A stretch of DNA of 64,000 nucleotides from Sodiomyces alkalinus F11. Taxonomy: Eukaryota > Ascomycota > Sordariomycetes > Glomerellales > Plectosphaerellaceae. Position 1 is the stretch's first letter. Each line of letters opens with the position of its first letter. The position numbers were made by a program, and so were the translations under genes. The notes under the pieces were generated by a model that was not told where the DNA came from, searched no databases, and worked only from the letters and a program-made list of their open reading frames with translations. Positions 33,280 through 44,759 of this stretch are shown here, piece by piece. The DNA lies in NCBI RefSeq assembly GCF_003711515.1, contig NW_021167082.1, positions 2,969,691-3,033,690 on the forward strand, written 5' to 3'.

Positions 33280-36200
33280 AGTAATAGAAATCTATATCCT
33301 TTTATAGAATATAGGGAGGAGTTAGGCGCGGCGGGAGCTATCGCTCCGGTACTACGCCGAGTATAATATAATAGTAATTTAGGAACCCGGCCTTAACCGC
33401 TTCACGAAAAGCCCCGTATACCCCTCCTAAGGGGTATACCAGCTAATCTAAGGAGGAGGCCACGCCCTCCTATATATCTATAAAGGATACCCGCTATATA
33501 TATAGATATAGCGGGCCTACCGCGATACCTATACGGTTATATTCGGGACGGGAGATAATACCCTGATAATCTAGTCGATCTACTTAGAGAACTACTAATC
33601 GGCTAGGATCCCCTAAAATACGCCCCTATAAGATATATTCGATATAGTACTACTATAGGGCCGATACGTCCTTATAGGGGACTTTAACCTATACTACCCC
33701 CTATAATTATAGCCACCGCGGTATTACCCCTAAGCCGATACCCTATTTACCCTTATAACCCTGTAGAACCTTAACCTAATAACCCCCCCCGGAATAACTA
33801 TATAGTACCGCCTAGGCTAGCGTGCTAGCACTATTAACCTTATATAAGTAATGTAAAGGCTCCGCTATGATTTTAGCCGCCCGGATAAAACTATTATCGG
33901 GTCTAACTATTACTTATAAATAGTCCGAATCCTTATAGAGATAGACGCGTCGCCGACTACCGCGATAATACTACCGCAGGACTTAGCTAGGCCCCGCTAG
34001 GTCTAGAAAGAGTTTAACCCCTTATGAGTCCCCTAGCTCGCTACTACGCGGCTATAATAGACCGGCCCCCTTATATTACTAGAAGATATCGACTTAGTAC
34101 TAGATAACCTAATTGTAGATCTTACGACTATAGCCGATAAGGCCGCGCCGCGCTATTATAGGGGTACCCCTAAACGCTTATCCACCCCTTAATAGAACGC
34201 GGAGCTAACCACCCTTATCTAGGAAGTAAGGCGCCTTTACCGTAAATATATATCTAGGAAGTCCCGGAACCGATACGACGAGTTCTAGGAAGCGGAGAGG
34301 CGCTAGGATAGGGCCGTGGCGGTAGCGAAGCGGACGTATTAGCGGCACCTACTCTACTTAACCGGGAAGGATAATAGCCTTCTCTAGCGGCTATAAAAAT
34401 AGGCACGAATTAAAGGGTACGTATTACCGGACCCCTTATTAATACTACTACTATACTAAGATAATAGCGTTTACCCGGTAACTATACACGTAGAAAAGGC
34501 CGAGGTCCTAAACCGGAAATTCTTCCCCCCCCTCCTCCTTACCGTCCCTAGGCCCTTAGGCGCGGAGTCCCCCCTAGGGTAGGATATCCGCTAAGACGTT
34601 ACCGTAGCGGATATATAAGGGCGCCTTAAGAAGATAAAACCCTAGGCGGTACTAGGCCCCGATAAACTACTAGTAAGGCTCCTAAAAGTATATAGACCCC
34701 CCCTATATTGAAGACTTAGCGCTATCTTTATAGCGTGCCTTATAGCGAGCTATTACCCGAAAAGGTGCCGCTACGCTACCGTAGTAGTCCTTAAGAAGGA
34801 AGGTCGGCCGCCGGCTAACTACGGGATAGTAAAAGGCTAACGACCGATATTACTCCTTAACACGATAAGTAAGGTCTTTAAGGGGATACTTACTTACCGG
34901 ATCACGACCGTAGCGGAGGAGTACCGGCTCCTCCCGGAGGGATAAATAGGTAACCGGATAGGGCGAAATATAAAAACGATAGTATAAAAAACCACGGAGG
35001 CCGTAAAGGCGAGCTAGGCCTACGGCGGCACCGTTTCGATACTCTAACTAAATATTAAAAGCGCCTTTAACACTATCTCCTATTCCCGCCTTATTAAGGT
35101 ACTCGAAAGGAAAGGCTACCCCTAATAGCTTAATACCCTAATTAATAGCTTCCTCCGGGACCGTATAGCCTAGCTACTACTTAATAGCGAAATAGCCCCC
35201 CGCGGTACCTTTATAGGGGTATACCGTAAGGCTCCCCGATCTCCCTTATCCTTTTTATCCTCTATATCTCTACTCTATACGAAAAGCTAGAAAGGGTCCT
35301 TAAAATAATAGCAGTAGGTTTTACCGATAATATAAATATTATCGCTTTTAGTAGGACGGAGGTATAGACGCGGTACCGCCTCGCCGCCGCGTAGAGGATA
35401 TACCTAAAATAAAAGACTACGAGCGGACTATAGTTCGAATTAGCTAAGTATATCTATATCCTTTTTACGAAGTCACGCTAACCCTTACCTACTCCGCTTC
35501 CCCTTAGTGCTACTTCGGTGCCGGCGGCGGAGGCGATAAAGTTCCTAGGTATTGAGCTCGATAGGAAGCTTAACTTTCGATAAAACACTAAAAAGGTAAA
35601 AAGCCGCCTAACTACCTAGATATACGCCCTTTCAAGGCTTAGCGCGGTAGTATAGGGGTATAGCTTCGCGGATATAAAAAGACTATACCTTATAGTAATA
35701 CGATTAGTAATTATCTATTACGCTTCGACCGTCTATAAGATAGGGGCCGGCCCCCGGTAAGGCCCCGTAGCGGTACGTATAACGGCATAGAACCGGTGCC
35801 TCCGATTAGTATCCGGAGCCTATAAAGCTACGCCGGTTAGGGTCTTCGAAAAAGAGACCTTTATCCCCCCCTTAACTTATACCTTATAAGCCTAAGTGCC
35901 CGGAAGGTCTACCGGATATAAGAGGAGGGAACCGAAGATAAGATATTAGCCGGAGTATACGCCGCGGCGAGAGCCCTAGCGGTACCGAATCGGTATTATA
36001 GGACCTATATAGCCCTTACGTGGATAGCCTAACTTAACGCCCTAACGACTTAAGCTAGAAACACGGCCCCGAGGAAAGCCTTTATAAGGGACTAGGGTCG
36101 AACCTAGGCAGAGTTATAAAGGCTATACACCTACACCGTAGCAGTACCGAGCCGCCCCCTAATATAACGCTCCCTCCGGAAATACAGGGGACTCCTAAAG

Positions 36201-36570
36201 CTATAGAGCGCCGTATTTACCTAAATTAGAATAGAAAAGCTAGGCTTACGAGCCTTTTTAGTAAAAGCGAGGGTACCGGGATTTCTAATAACGCGGTGCC
36301 CCTATAGCGACGGGGGGGGCAGAAATAGCGGAGTATATAGTGCTCTAGTACTAGGCTATAACCGGGGAAAAGCGTAGGGAGCTCTTCAGTGCCGTGGGGA
36401 GACTATTTATAACTAAAGGGGATTTATATAACGTACTAAACCATAACACAGAAGCCGGGGCAGTTATAAGGTGGTTCCTATAACAGAAGAGGCTTAAGGA
36501 CTTCCGCCTCGCCCTAGAAGTTATAAAGACCTACGAAGATACCCGTGATACCGAAGGGGGACCGTATTAG
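33280..36570 (+). pseudogene. LINE E1 ORF2: endonuclease and reverse transcriptase
   Basis: The endonuclease metal motif LIGDFNLYYPL lies at 33671-33700 (family GDFNxxH). RT blocks follow: VVVLKKEGRPPANYGIV near 34780-34830, LNIKSAFNTISYSRL at 35047-35091 (family LDxxxAFDxV), and the palm motif GFTDNINIIAF at 35322-35350 (family Y/FxDDxxxLA; second Asp changed to Asn). A post-RT block reads KFLGIELDRKLNF near 35550. A C-terminal Cys/His region reads RRELFSAVGRLFITKGDLYN near 36380-36430. No RNase H core is recognised. Many TAG/TAA stops break the frame. Confidence 0.78.
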
Positions 36571-38970
36571 GGATAAGGTAGCATAACGACTACTTAAGTA
36601 TTAGGATAGGGGCCTTATAAGCCGGGGCCCTAGCGGTATTAACGCGGTACTATTATAACACCGATTAGCTGTTATCGTTATTACCTCCCTTTGAGGCACT
36701 AATACTACTCTTAATATACTTAAGACCTTGCTAGGCTAGTTAGCTAGTACCGCTAAGGAGCCGTAGCGGGACCGGGGGGGAGCCACTTATAAGGTATTCT
36801 AGGATAAGGTCTATCTTACCCTCTAAACGCCTTATCTAATAAGAGAATTCCTATACCTTTACCGATATAGTACCGCCGCGACCACGACTAAAAGGTAACG
36901 CCCGGTTTCGGGCCCGGCTAAAAGACCGGGACGCCGTCCTTAGGCGCTCCTTAGCCTATAACTTATTACCGTGGAACCGCCACGTTACTAAAGGGGAATA
37001 CCTATAGTAGCGATACCCGCGCTATTAGCGGCCTTTACCGCCACGTATATCTAGTAGATACCTATAAGACGTTATTACTACTTCCTAGTAACGGGGGGGA
37101 CTTATTAAACTATTAGCTATATCCACCCCGACGCCTATATAATATTACCGCGGTACTTAGGCGACTTATATCCTTACACGGACGGCGACTATTAGTATGC
37201 TAATAATAGGCCGCGCCTATTCCTATAGTATTAGCGTCGGCTTCTATATTATTAGGGTAAATGCCTAAACGCTTACTATAACGAATATAACTGCCGTATG
37301 TTAGCGCTACGATACTACTCCGATACTACTAAAGGCTATATACGGTATAACACGAACTATACCGCGCTTATAGTAGCGATTATTACTATTAGTATTATTA
37401 TTATTAGGAGACGATATCTAAAACTATTAGCACGCTACTACTACGGCACCGCTACGATATAAAGGGAACTTATATTACGTTATTACTCGGATTAGTTATT
37501 TATATATAATCGCTACTATACTAACGAATTAACTCCACGCCACTACGCTACCGCGACGCTATCCACGAGCCACCTATAGTTAAAATACGATAGGAATATA
37601 ATAAGAAAACTAAAGGAGTATACTAGTTAGTATAGGCCGTAATAAGACACCTATAAGACTACTAGCGGGAATAGATCGGGGAAAATCTATAACGAACTCG
37701 TTAGCATTATAAGAGGAAGAGGGAGGATTAAGGTATAAAGGCCTCGAGGGATATTGATTATCTAATTCCTATAATAGGGTAGGGCCCTATTCCCCCTACC
37801 TACCGCCGGATATAGCAGGAACCTACCTAAGGGAGGCAGGAGGCGCCTACCTCCCCTACTCTTTTTATTAACCGAGTAGAAGGAATAAAAGGTATAATCC
37901 CCGGGGATATAGAGAGGCCGAGGCTAAAGGGCTATAGCCTCGGCACCGCGGAGGCGTGGCGGCACCCCCTCGGCCCCTACTCCGCTACTAACGATTAGCT
38001 TAGGCTAACCTACCTAACCACTAGCCTGCCGCACTTCCCGTTAGCTATTAGCCTAAAGGTGTAATCCAGATATATAGCAGAGACGAACCGGGGCCATGTC
38101 GGCCCCGTAGCGGCACTACGCCACCTAAGGAAGTGTATAGGGGTTTTCGCCGGGTTTTACCCGGGTTTTCCCCCCTATAGTTACCCGAGAAGGACCGTAT
38201 AGCCTAGAAAGGCTCCTATAGATTAGTTAGAATAGCGGAGTAAGATCGATTATAATAATTAATTTAGAACCTCTTAATCTAACCGTCCCGTATTATATTT
38301 ATCCTTCTATAGTTACGCTATATTGGATACTTAAGAGTCTAAGCTTTATTTATCCGTATTTTCTACCTTTTAAGAGTCTTACTAGCTAGGCCGCTATACC
38401 GAGATATAACTGACTAAAACTTCTAACCTATACCCTATAATAACTTAACCGGCGAAATATCCGAGACCCTTAAGGCTGTTTATACTAGCTATACGGACTA
38501 GGAGTCCTAGAACCTATAGTTTATAGCGAAAATAAAGGGGGTCTAGATTAACCTAAGAACTATTAAATAGGTAGTTATAAGGAGTGGAAAGGTAGTAGCG
38601 AGAGAGTTAAAAAGGGAGTAGGCGTGGATGAAGTAGTGGTTATAGCTAGTATTAGATACTCATAGCCACCTTATCGGGGTGTGACAAACCATATTATATT
38701 AGACGTGTGGGGTACCTCGATCCTATATATCCATAGTTATTTCCCCTTCTTTTCCCCTATAGGTATATATCCCTATAAAGTATTATAAACTTCACTTAGA
38801 TAACTACATATATATCTTTTACATACCTTATTTATATGCTAATAGTTATAAGCCCGGCGTTCTAATAAATAAAGCTATTCCGAGAGATCCTGCAGCTTAT
38901 ATAGGCCGATAATTACCTGAAGTCAATAGCGGGTAGTTTGGCATTATTGGCTACGTCCGACTCCTTTCTT
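36571..38970. other. Unassigned RIP-degraded sequence
   Basis: No domain is recognised. The plus-strand frame after ORF2 stays readable to about 37250 and may be an extension of LINE E1. (TTA)n-like stretches lie near 37375-37412. A GC-rich inverted pair CCTACCT/AGGTAGG-type lies near 37795-37860. The stretch from 38240 to 38700 has a weak coding look (VVIRSGKVVARELKRE near 38570). From 38700 on it is AT-rich and less RIP-like. Confidence 0.35.
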
Positions 38971-39050
38971 CAAGCGTTTAATCGTTTAATCAATCGTTTA
39001 ATCAATCGCTCGATTAATCGTATAATTCATCGTATAATCGCTCTAAATCG
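38967..39050. repeat. Tandem ATCGTTTAATCA-type repeats
   Basis: Imperfect units built on CGTTTAATC and CGTATAATC repeat about eight times, just upstream of the ORF at 39080. They could be promoter or terminal repeats of a lost DNA element. Confidence 0.6.
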
Positions 39051-39079
39051 CTCCTTTAAACATTCCGATAATCAGTTTC

Positions 39080-39741
39080 CCTATAGTCCTAGTTAGGTAG
39101 ACGATAGCATTAGATACGGCTATGCCTATAATAGGCTATACGATCCTTACCTTACTAAAAGACCAGCGTCCGTGGCTCGAGGCTATTATATAGATAGCCT
39201 ATCCCCACGGAACCGCAGACCTTATCGATCCAGACCTCGAGGAATCTAAACGTCCTTAACGCCTCGAATTAATAGATCCTCTAGAGCTAGTCGAAGATCC
39301 TAGCTAGGATCTTAAATTTAAGCCATAGTAGCTTAAGGAGGATTCTTATCCTTAATAATAGCGCGGCGTCGCTGCTATCCACGACTATATTATAAGATAG
39401 TAGACCTTACCCTTAAGAATTAGTACGTAGGTTAGAAAGACGTTAAGTTAGAGCCCTTGATACTAAAGAGGATTAGCTTAACGCGTTTTTTAGGGCTATT
39501 AGTATTATAGCTCCTAAGTGGTTAGAGGCACGGTTTACAGAGATTTTAAGGCTGAAGGAGGATTAGTAACCTACTAATAACGCTATCATAAACGAATATA
39601 TGGTTTAGTTACGTGATAGGTATCCCTATAGGCTTGATAAGAAGCCCGTCGCGTTATCGTTTTATATGGCTACTTTTCTAGGAAAAGATAAAGAGGGTAA
39701 GTAATAGCTAGACGATTAGGATAACAAATAGAAAAAGGGAA
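39080..39741 (+). pseudogene. Unrecognised ORF cut by LINE B2
   Basis: Plus-strand frame, clearest from about 39400: ELVRRLERR, then VRALDTKED, FFRAISIIAPKWLEARFTEI, NNAIINEYMV and SFYMATFLGKDKEGK. A Lys-rich end follows (KKGKEAS). The only stops in that frame are TAG/TAA at plausible Gln positions. Upstream, an acidic stretch (ADLIDPDLEESKRP near 39220) is in another frame. The reading stops where LINE B2 homology starts. No family was recognised. A DNA-transposon or replication-type protein is possible but unsupported. Confidence 0.4.
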
Positions 39742-41415
39742 AGGAGGCTTCTTTAATAAGGATAGCGCGGTATAAAGAGGTAGTAATTTCGATATATTCC
39801 CAATTATCGAAACAGAGACGATTAAAGCCCGGCGTATAAAAGGCTAGGTCTATAACCGACTCTTAACGAAGATTAGACCTAAAAAAGATCCCCCTATATA
39901 GATTAACCTCTTTAGAATTCACTAAATAGGTAGCTCCGAGGCTATCTAACTAGTCTACTAAGGCCTAGGCCCTAATAAAGGCTTAGGTAGTAGTAGCTCC
40001 GTTCCACTACTACTGGTTTCTATTAAAGTCCCCTAGAATAAGGGTAGGCTTAGGGACCTATAGGCTATATAGTACTCGATACTCGGTCTAGGGCCGGCTT
40101 CTAGGGCCTAAAAAGGAGGGGAAAAAAGAAGAAGAAGTGGAAGAGGTAAAGGGGGTAAGGCTAGGGGGCCGCCCTGGGTCTATTATTTCGGGGTCCTATT
40201 CTATCTAATTATAAATATATAGAATATACAAGGTCTATAGATACTAAACCTCTATAATCTACGCGTCTATAATATCTAAAAGGTCGTCGCGGTATAGAAA
40301 CTTGATACTAGAGCCCTTTCTTATATAAGTAAGGACCCTAGGCTTAATATACAAAAACTAAGCTTTTTAGCATATAGGTGTAACGGTATAGAAAGCAGGG
40401 TGGTTCCGAATAAACTACCCTTCTGGTTTCGAGACATAGGCTAGTTCCTGAATAAGGACTATATCAGCCAAAGCTTCTAAAGCCTATTCTAGGATAGCCT
40501 TTTACGCCGGGGCCTATTTATCGATATTGTATTAAATAAACCGGATATCTTTCAAACTAAAAGGCCCTTTATTGATAGAATTTAGGGTTTTATAGCTCGA
40601 AAGACCTTGTAGTCCCTGCTAGAGAGGGAGTAATCTCCCTCGTAGTTATAGCACTTATAGGTCTTATACTCGTAGTCTCTGTATTCTTTATAGTTATTAT
40701 AGTAATGGTATTCCTCCTTATAGCCTTTAACGATATAGATAGGGCAGGTAACGAGGCCTTTACAGGTCCCCCGGCTATACCCGAATTCCCAGCAGTTTGA
40801 GCACTAGGTTCTAGGGGTTATAGGCCTATATTTATAGACCTTTAGCCGCTAGCCGGCTATATAGTGCCCCTATATTAGGCAGTACTTCTATTCTGTAGTA
40901 GAGGGCATAGAAATAACCACTATACTATAAATCCCGTTTAGAGCCCCTAGCCACCGAGGCTTCCCTACTACTCTAACAGGGTTAAAGGTGCCGATTTCGG
41001 TAGCTAGGTCCTATAGACGTAGGCCCTATTATAGACTTCGGTTTAGAGCCGCTTACGGCGGCTCGGAAGGATCGGGTGGAGGCGTATCGCCACCCCCAAA
41101 GGCTCTAAAAGGCACCTATTTAATAATAAGCTTAAACCAGTCGTCTATAGGCTAAGGGGCCTAGAGGGGGAGGTTTAGCTCTTTAAACCACTGGTTGTAC
41201 GAGTCTAGGAGCTATAAAACACTATATTTCGGCCCCGGGGTTAAAATAAGGTTCCGGTTAGTCGATGGGCTAACAGCCGCAATACCAGGGACCTTTTGGG
41301 CCTTATTAAGCTTATTCCAAAGCGCGAGGGGGTCGAAGGTTTCCCTAGGAATCGCTGCCCCTACCGTAGGCTATAAAACAACCTTAGGGACCTTTCAAGG
41401 GTCTATTAGGAGGGG
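39742..41415 (-). pseudogene. LINE B2: fragment with ORF1 end and endonuclease
   Basis: A second copy of LINE B, homologous to about 13310-14990 of B1, on the minus strand. It holds the last part of ORF1 and the endonuclease start. The knuckle (40803-40762) reads C-SN-C-WEFG-Y-SRGT-C: three ligands kept, with only His changed to Tyr, so this copy is less damaged at this site than B1. The RT half is absent. Homology to B1 ends near 41415, so both ends are truncated. Confidence 0.75.
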
Positions 41416-41429
41416 AGGCGACGGCGTAT

Positions 41430-42110
41430 ATACGGTTGTAGATAATAATAATAATCTATTTATCTCTAATAACCCTCTCCCCCGCGGGCTTAATACCCAT
41501 AACATATAGACGGTTAGCGAAGGTCTTAACGATATCGCGTTATACTTCCTTAGCGTCCGATATACTAATAATACGCTTAGTTAGTTACTTAGCTACTAGG
41601 CCCGAAGGTGCCGCCCGCTTCGTAGATAGGGTTAGCGTTAGCCCTTCGCCGGTACGTACTATAATAAGGAATTCCTAGACTATAGGTATAATATGGGCAG
41701 GTTCTTTAGCTTTCTTAGTAGGCAAGTCGTGGATAAATTTACGGATAAGCTTATTAGTTATATTAGCCTACTTAGCGTATTATTCTAGATTCCTTTTTAA
41801 ATTTATATAGACTATAGTACCCTTAGTGTTTATTATAATTATATCGTATATAGCCTTAGATAAATAGGCGTGGTCGCGGATATACTATAGTATAAATTCC
41901 GGAAATATCGTGCTCGCTAATTTCTTAGGCGTCTTAGGCTAAGGAGCGTTAGCGGACGATAAGGTAACCGCGGTATTTACTGCCTCGGCTTCGGCCTCTA
42001 GGTCGATAAATATAGCCGAGCGGGGGCTGGATATAATAGCGGGGGCCGGATATAATAGCGGGGGAGTTAGGATTAGTGGTGCGAGCCGTCTACGGGGTCT
42101 TAACGAATCT
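41430..42110 (-). pseudogene. Second ORF1-like remnant, unrecognised
   Basis: The minus-strand frame from about 42000 down to 41500 reads PKTPKKLASTIFPEFIL, then KAIYDIIIINTKGTIVYINL, ANITNKLIRKFIHDLPTKK and DIVKTFANRLYVMGIKPAG. This looks like the N-terminal half of a Tad-type ORF1. It directly precedes B2 in element orientation, so it may be B2's own ORF1 start, but B1 does not show the same sequence at the matching place. An in-frame GC-rich duplication (GAGCGGGGGC/TAGCGGGGGC) lies near 42017-42063. Confidence 0.45.
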
Positions 42111-43559
42111 GCCGGCGTAGTCGTGGAGAGCGTCTATCTCGCGTGCTATAGCGTACTCCTTAAATATCTTGGCCGGATAGTTCTATATCGCGAGGCTTTT
42201 ATTAATATTAAGTATATATTCTGGTTAGGGAATATATCGCACGATTTTCCACGCCTTATACTCGGGGATAATACGGTTTACTGAGGGTTAATTATAAGGG
42301 ACGAAAACGGTTTAGTTACGATTACGGGTTCCTGGGGTATCGTAGCCGTGTGGCTTAATATACCTACGGAATTCCTGGATCTTAGCCTAGTAAGACTCCT
42401 TTTACACCGCGAACCTAATACTAAGCGTGGATAACTCGGTCTTAAGTCTCTCTTCCCCTCCGTAAAGGGTAACGGCCTAGAAGTACCCCTTTTTAGTGAA
42501 TCCGAACCCGGGTTTTCTTTAGGTTCCCGAACGCGCGGTTAAACGTATCCCGGTATATAGAGTCTTTAAAGGGCTTATAATACGATAAGGCTCGGACCGC
42601 AAAATACGTAGATATTACTAACACGCCCGCGGGGTGCTTTAGCGGTATAGGGAGAGTATTACGAAAAACAGTGGGGGTCTATTAAAAGACAATAAGTTTA
42701 TAATAGGAATAGTATATAGACGTATATAATTAATAGTAAACCTCGGAACGTAGTAAGGGTTTATTCGCGTGGCTTAGAGAGAGAAAGTGCAGGAGAGGAA
42801 AAATAACTCCTAAGTCTGATAGATATAATATTATTCTTCCTAGCGCCTTGTAGAGCGCTATAGTAACCGTGGTTATTACGGCCGATAGAAGGTATATATA
42901 GGTTATAGTCCTTTTATTCCTGCTATTCCGTAGTATTCCCTAGGGCTCTTAGATATTACCTAGGGCAGCGATAATGTTTATCTTATACCGCGTCGCCGGC
43001 GTACCTTATAATACTTTGGTCTTCTAGTTCCGGCGCGTGCCTTATAGCTCTTTAGCGTCTTGTGGTTCTTTATCACTTATAGTTGTTTTACTATTACCCA
43101 GCTATAGCACCCTCGGAACGTCTGTTTTCTTTAAGAGTATCCTTAGATTAACTAAGGTTTTGTATCTCTCCTTAAAGATATTAATCTGTTAATTAGCTCC
43201 TATACCTTTATAGCTTTTTCCGTTGTTTATACTTAATACACTCTTACACCTCTATAGCTTCTTCCGGTATCCGCTTAGTTATAAACTAACATCCCTAACT
43301 ATCTACCCCGGGGCAATATAAGCCCTGCGTCCCGCGGGCGTCCTTTAATAGGGGATAGTAACCAGTAACGCCGTACGGTAACTACTTAGTGACTATTGGC
43401 GGCGATATTATATATAATAGGAAGGGAAGAAGGGAAAGAAAAGAAGGCGAAGAAAAGGAGTATACGTTATAAAACGACGGAGATACGTTAAGGAGATATA
43501 GAATACAGCGACGATATAGCGGTATACTATAAGCGGATATAAGAAATTCATAGTAAACC
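42111..43559. other. Unassigned sequence with a block shared with element C
   Basis: No coding frame is seen. The bases at 43320-43341 match the reverse complement of 26119-26140 exactly over 22 positions. In element C that block lies 18 bases before the 3' LTR. The sequence beyond the block differs on both sides. The stretch at 43430-43460 is a purine-rich run (GGGAAGAAGGG-type). Confidence 0.4.
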
Positions 43560-44759
43560 GCGATACTCGTATAGGTTACGCGATAAGTTAGTATCCTAAT
43601 CGTCAGTATTACTTAGGCCTACCTTAGCGTTCCGCCCGTGGAACGGGTCTATATTAAAATCTATAGCGTTATTATAACCGCGCAGATACTGCATTAGAGT
43701 GGTTTCGGCAGCCGGTCATATAACCCCTCTTTTTTAAGACTACGGGATCCGCCTCCCATATATATATTAAGGACAGGCTCTAGATATCCCTATTAAGGGA
43801 CGATTATTCAATGATTATCCTCTTTTATAATTGTTTATTCCACGTTTAAGGTATCTTTCTAGTTTAACTTATATTACCCTGATTAAAATAGTGACTACCA
43901 ATCTACTTCTTTGCTAAAGATTATAGCGGTATTAGTTATATTTTGGTTATATAGTATAGTTTTGCTGGACTAACCCCTTTATCTAATCTTTATCTTAACG
44001 ATCTAGTGCCAGTACGTCTTTATCTAGTTATAATATAGTCCTCGGAGGCGGATTTATTCGGCGTCCCTAAAGTATTCTAACCCTAATTAGAGTAATAAAG
44101 GCGCTCGAGGGAGGTTCCGGCCCTCCTAAACGGACTATTAGTTAACGACCCCTAAAGGATATAAAGATAACGACCGTGGAAGGATTTAACGCTTTAAGAC
44201 TAAGGGGAGATTTAGCCTAATAGATTTAGAAAAAGAAACGACTATATAAATAAGATAGGAAACATCTTTAACACTTTTAATTATAAGACCCGCCGCCGCG
44301 GAGGTAGTAACTATAGGAACGGAAGAAACCGATTAGATCGCGATAAAGTTAGATTCCGGATATAGAACCGACTCGATAGGGGGTTCGTAACCCCTACCAC
44401 TAATTAAAATAGACTCTTATATAATAGCGAAGAAAAGATAAGACCGGCGAGTATAGCTTACCCGGATTAGGGTAACTAACCCCTAATAACCTAAAGAAAA
44501 TACTAATACTAAGCGTGGAAGCGAAATAACGATACCTTATATAAGGACCCGATAGTCTAGTAAAGACCTTTACAGACCCTATAAGTAAGTTATAATACTT
44601 TTTTATAAGACTTAGCGCGTGATATTACTAATATTAATATCCGTGAGTAGAGTCCTTTTACTAATAGATAATCTCCTAATTATAAGGGGCCCTCTTCCTT
44701 TAAGGTAAGTTAGAAAAGCTAGACCCCGATGATAAATATCACGGAGCGAAATCTAGGAC
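43560..44759. other. Probable 5' region of element G
   Basis: RIP-degraded, with no stable frame. An LTR should lie here if element G is complete, but I could not match this stretch to any sequence after 59033. Confidence 0.35.

Larger units (their letters stand above)
31669..36570 (+). mobile_element. LINE E1: Tad-like non-LTR retrotransposon
   Basis: Plus-strand element with 5' leader, ORF1 with a zinc knuckle, a poly-C junction, and ORF2 with endonuclease and RT. The 5' end is set by the homologous scrap at 59940-60099 (E2), which starts at the equivalent point. It has no LTRs and no obvious poly(A). The 3' limit is placed at the end of the readable ORF2, and the element may run further. 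RIP stops are dense throughout. Confidence 0.8.

Noticed and set aside
41195..41509. 104-codon plus-strand open frame
   Set aside because: Antisense to LINE B2 ORF1; B1 lacks an equivalent open frame at the matching place.
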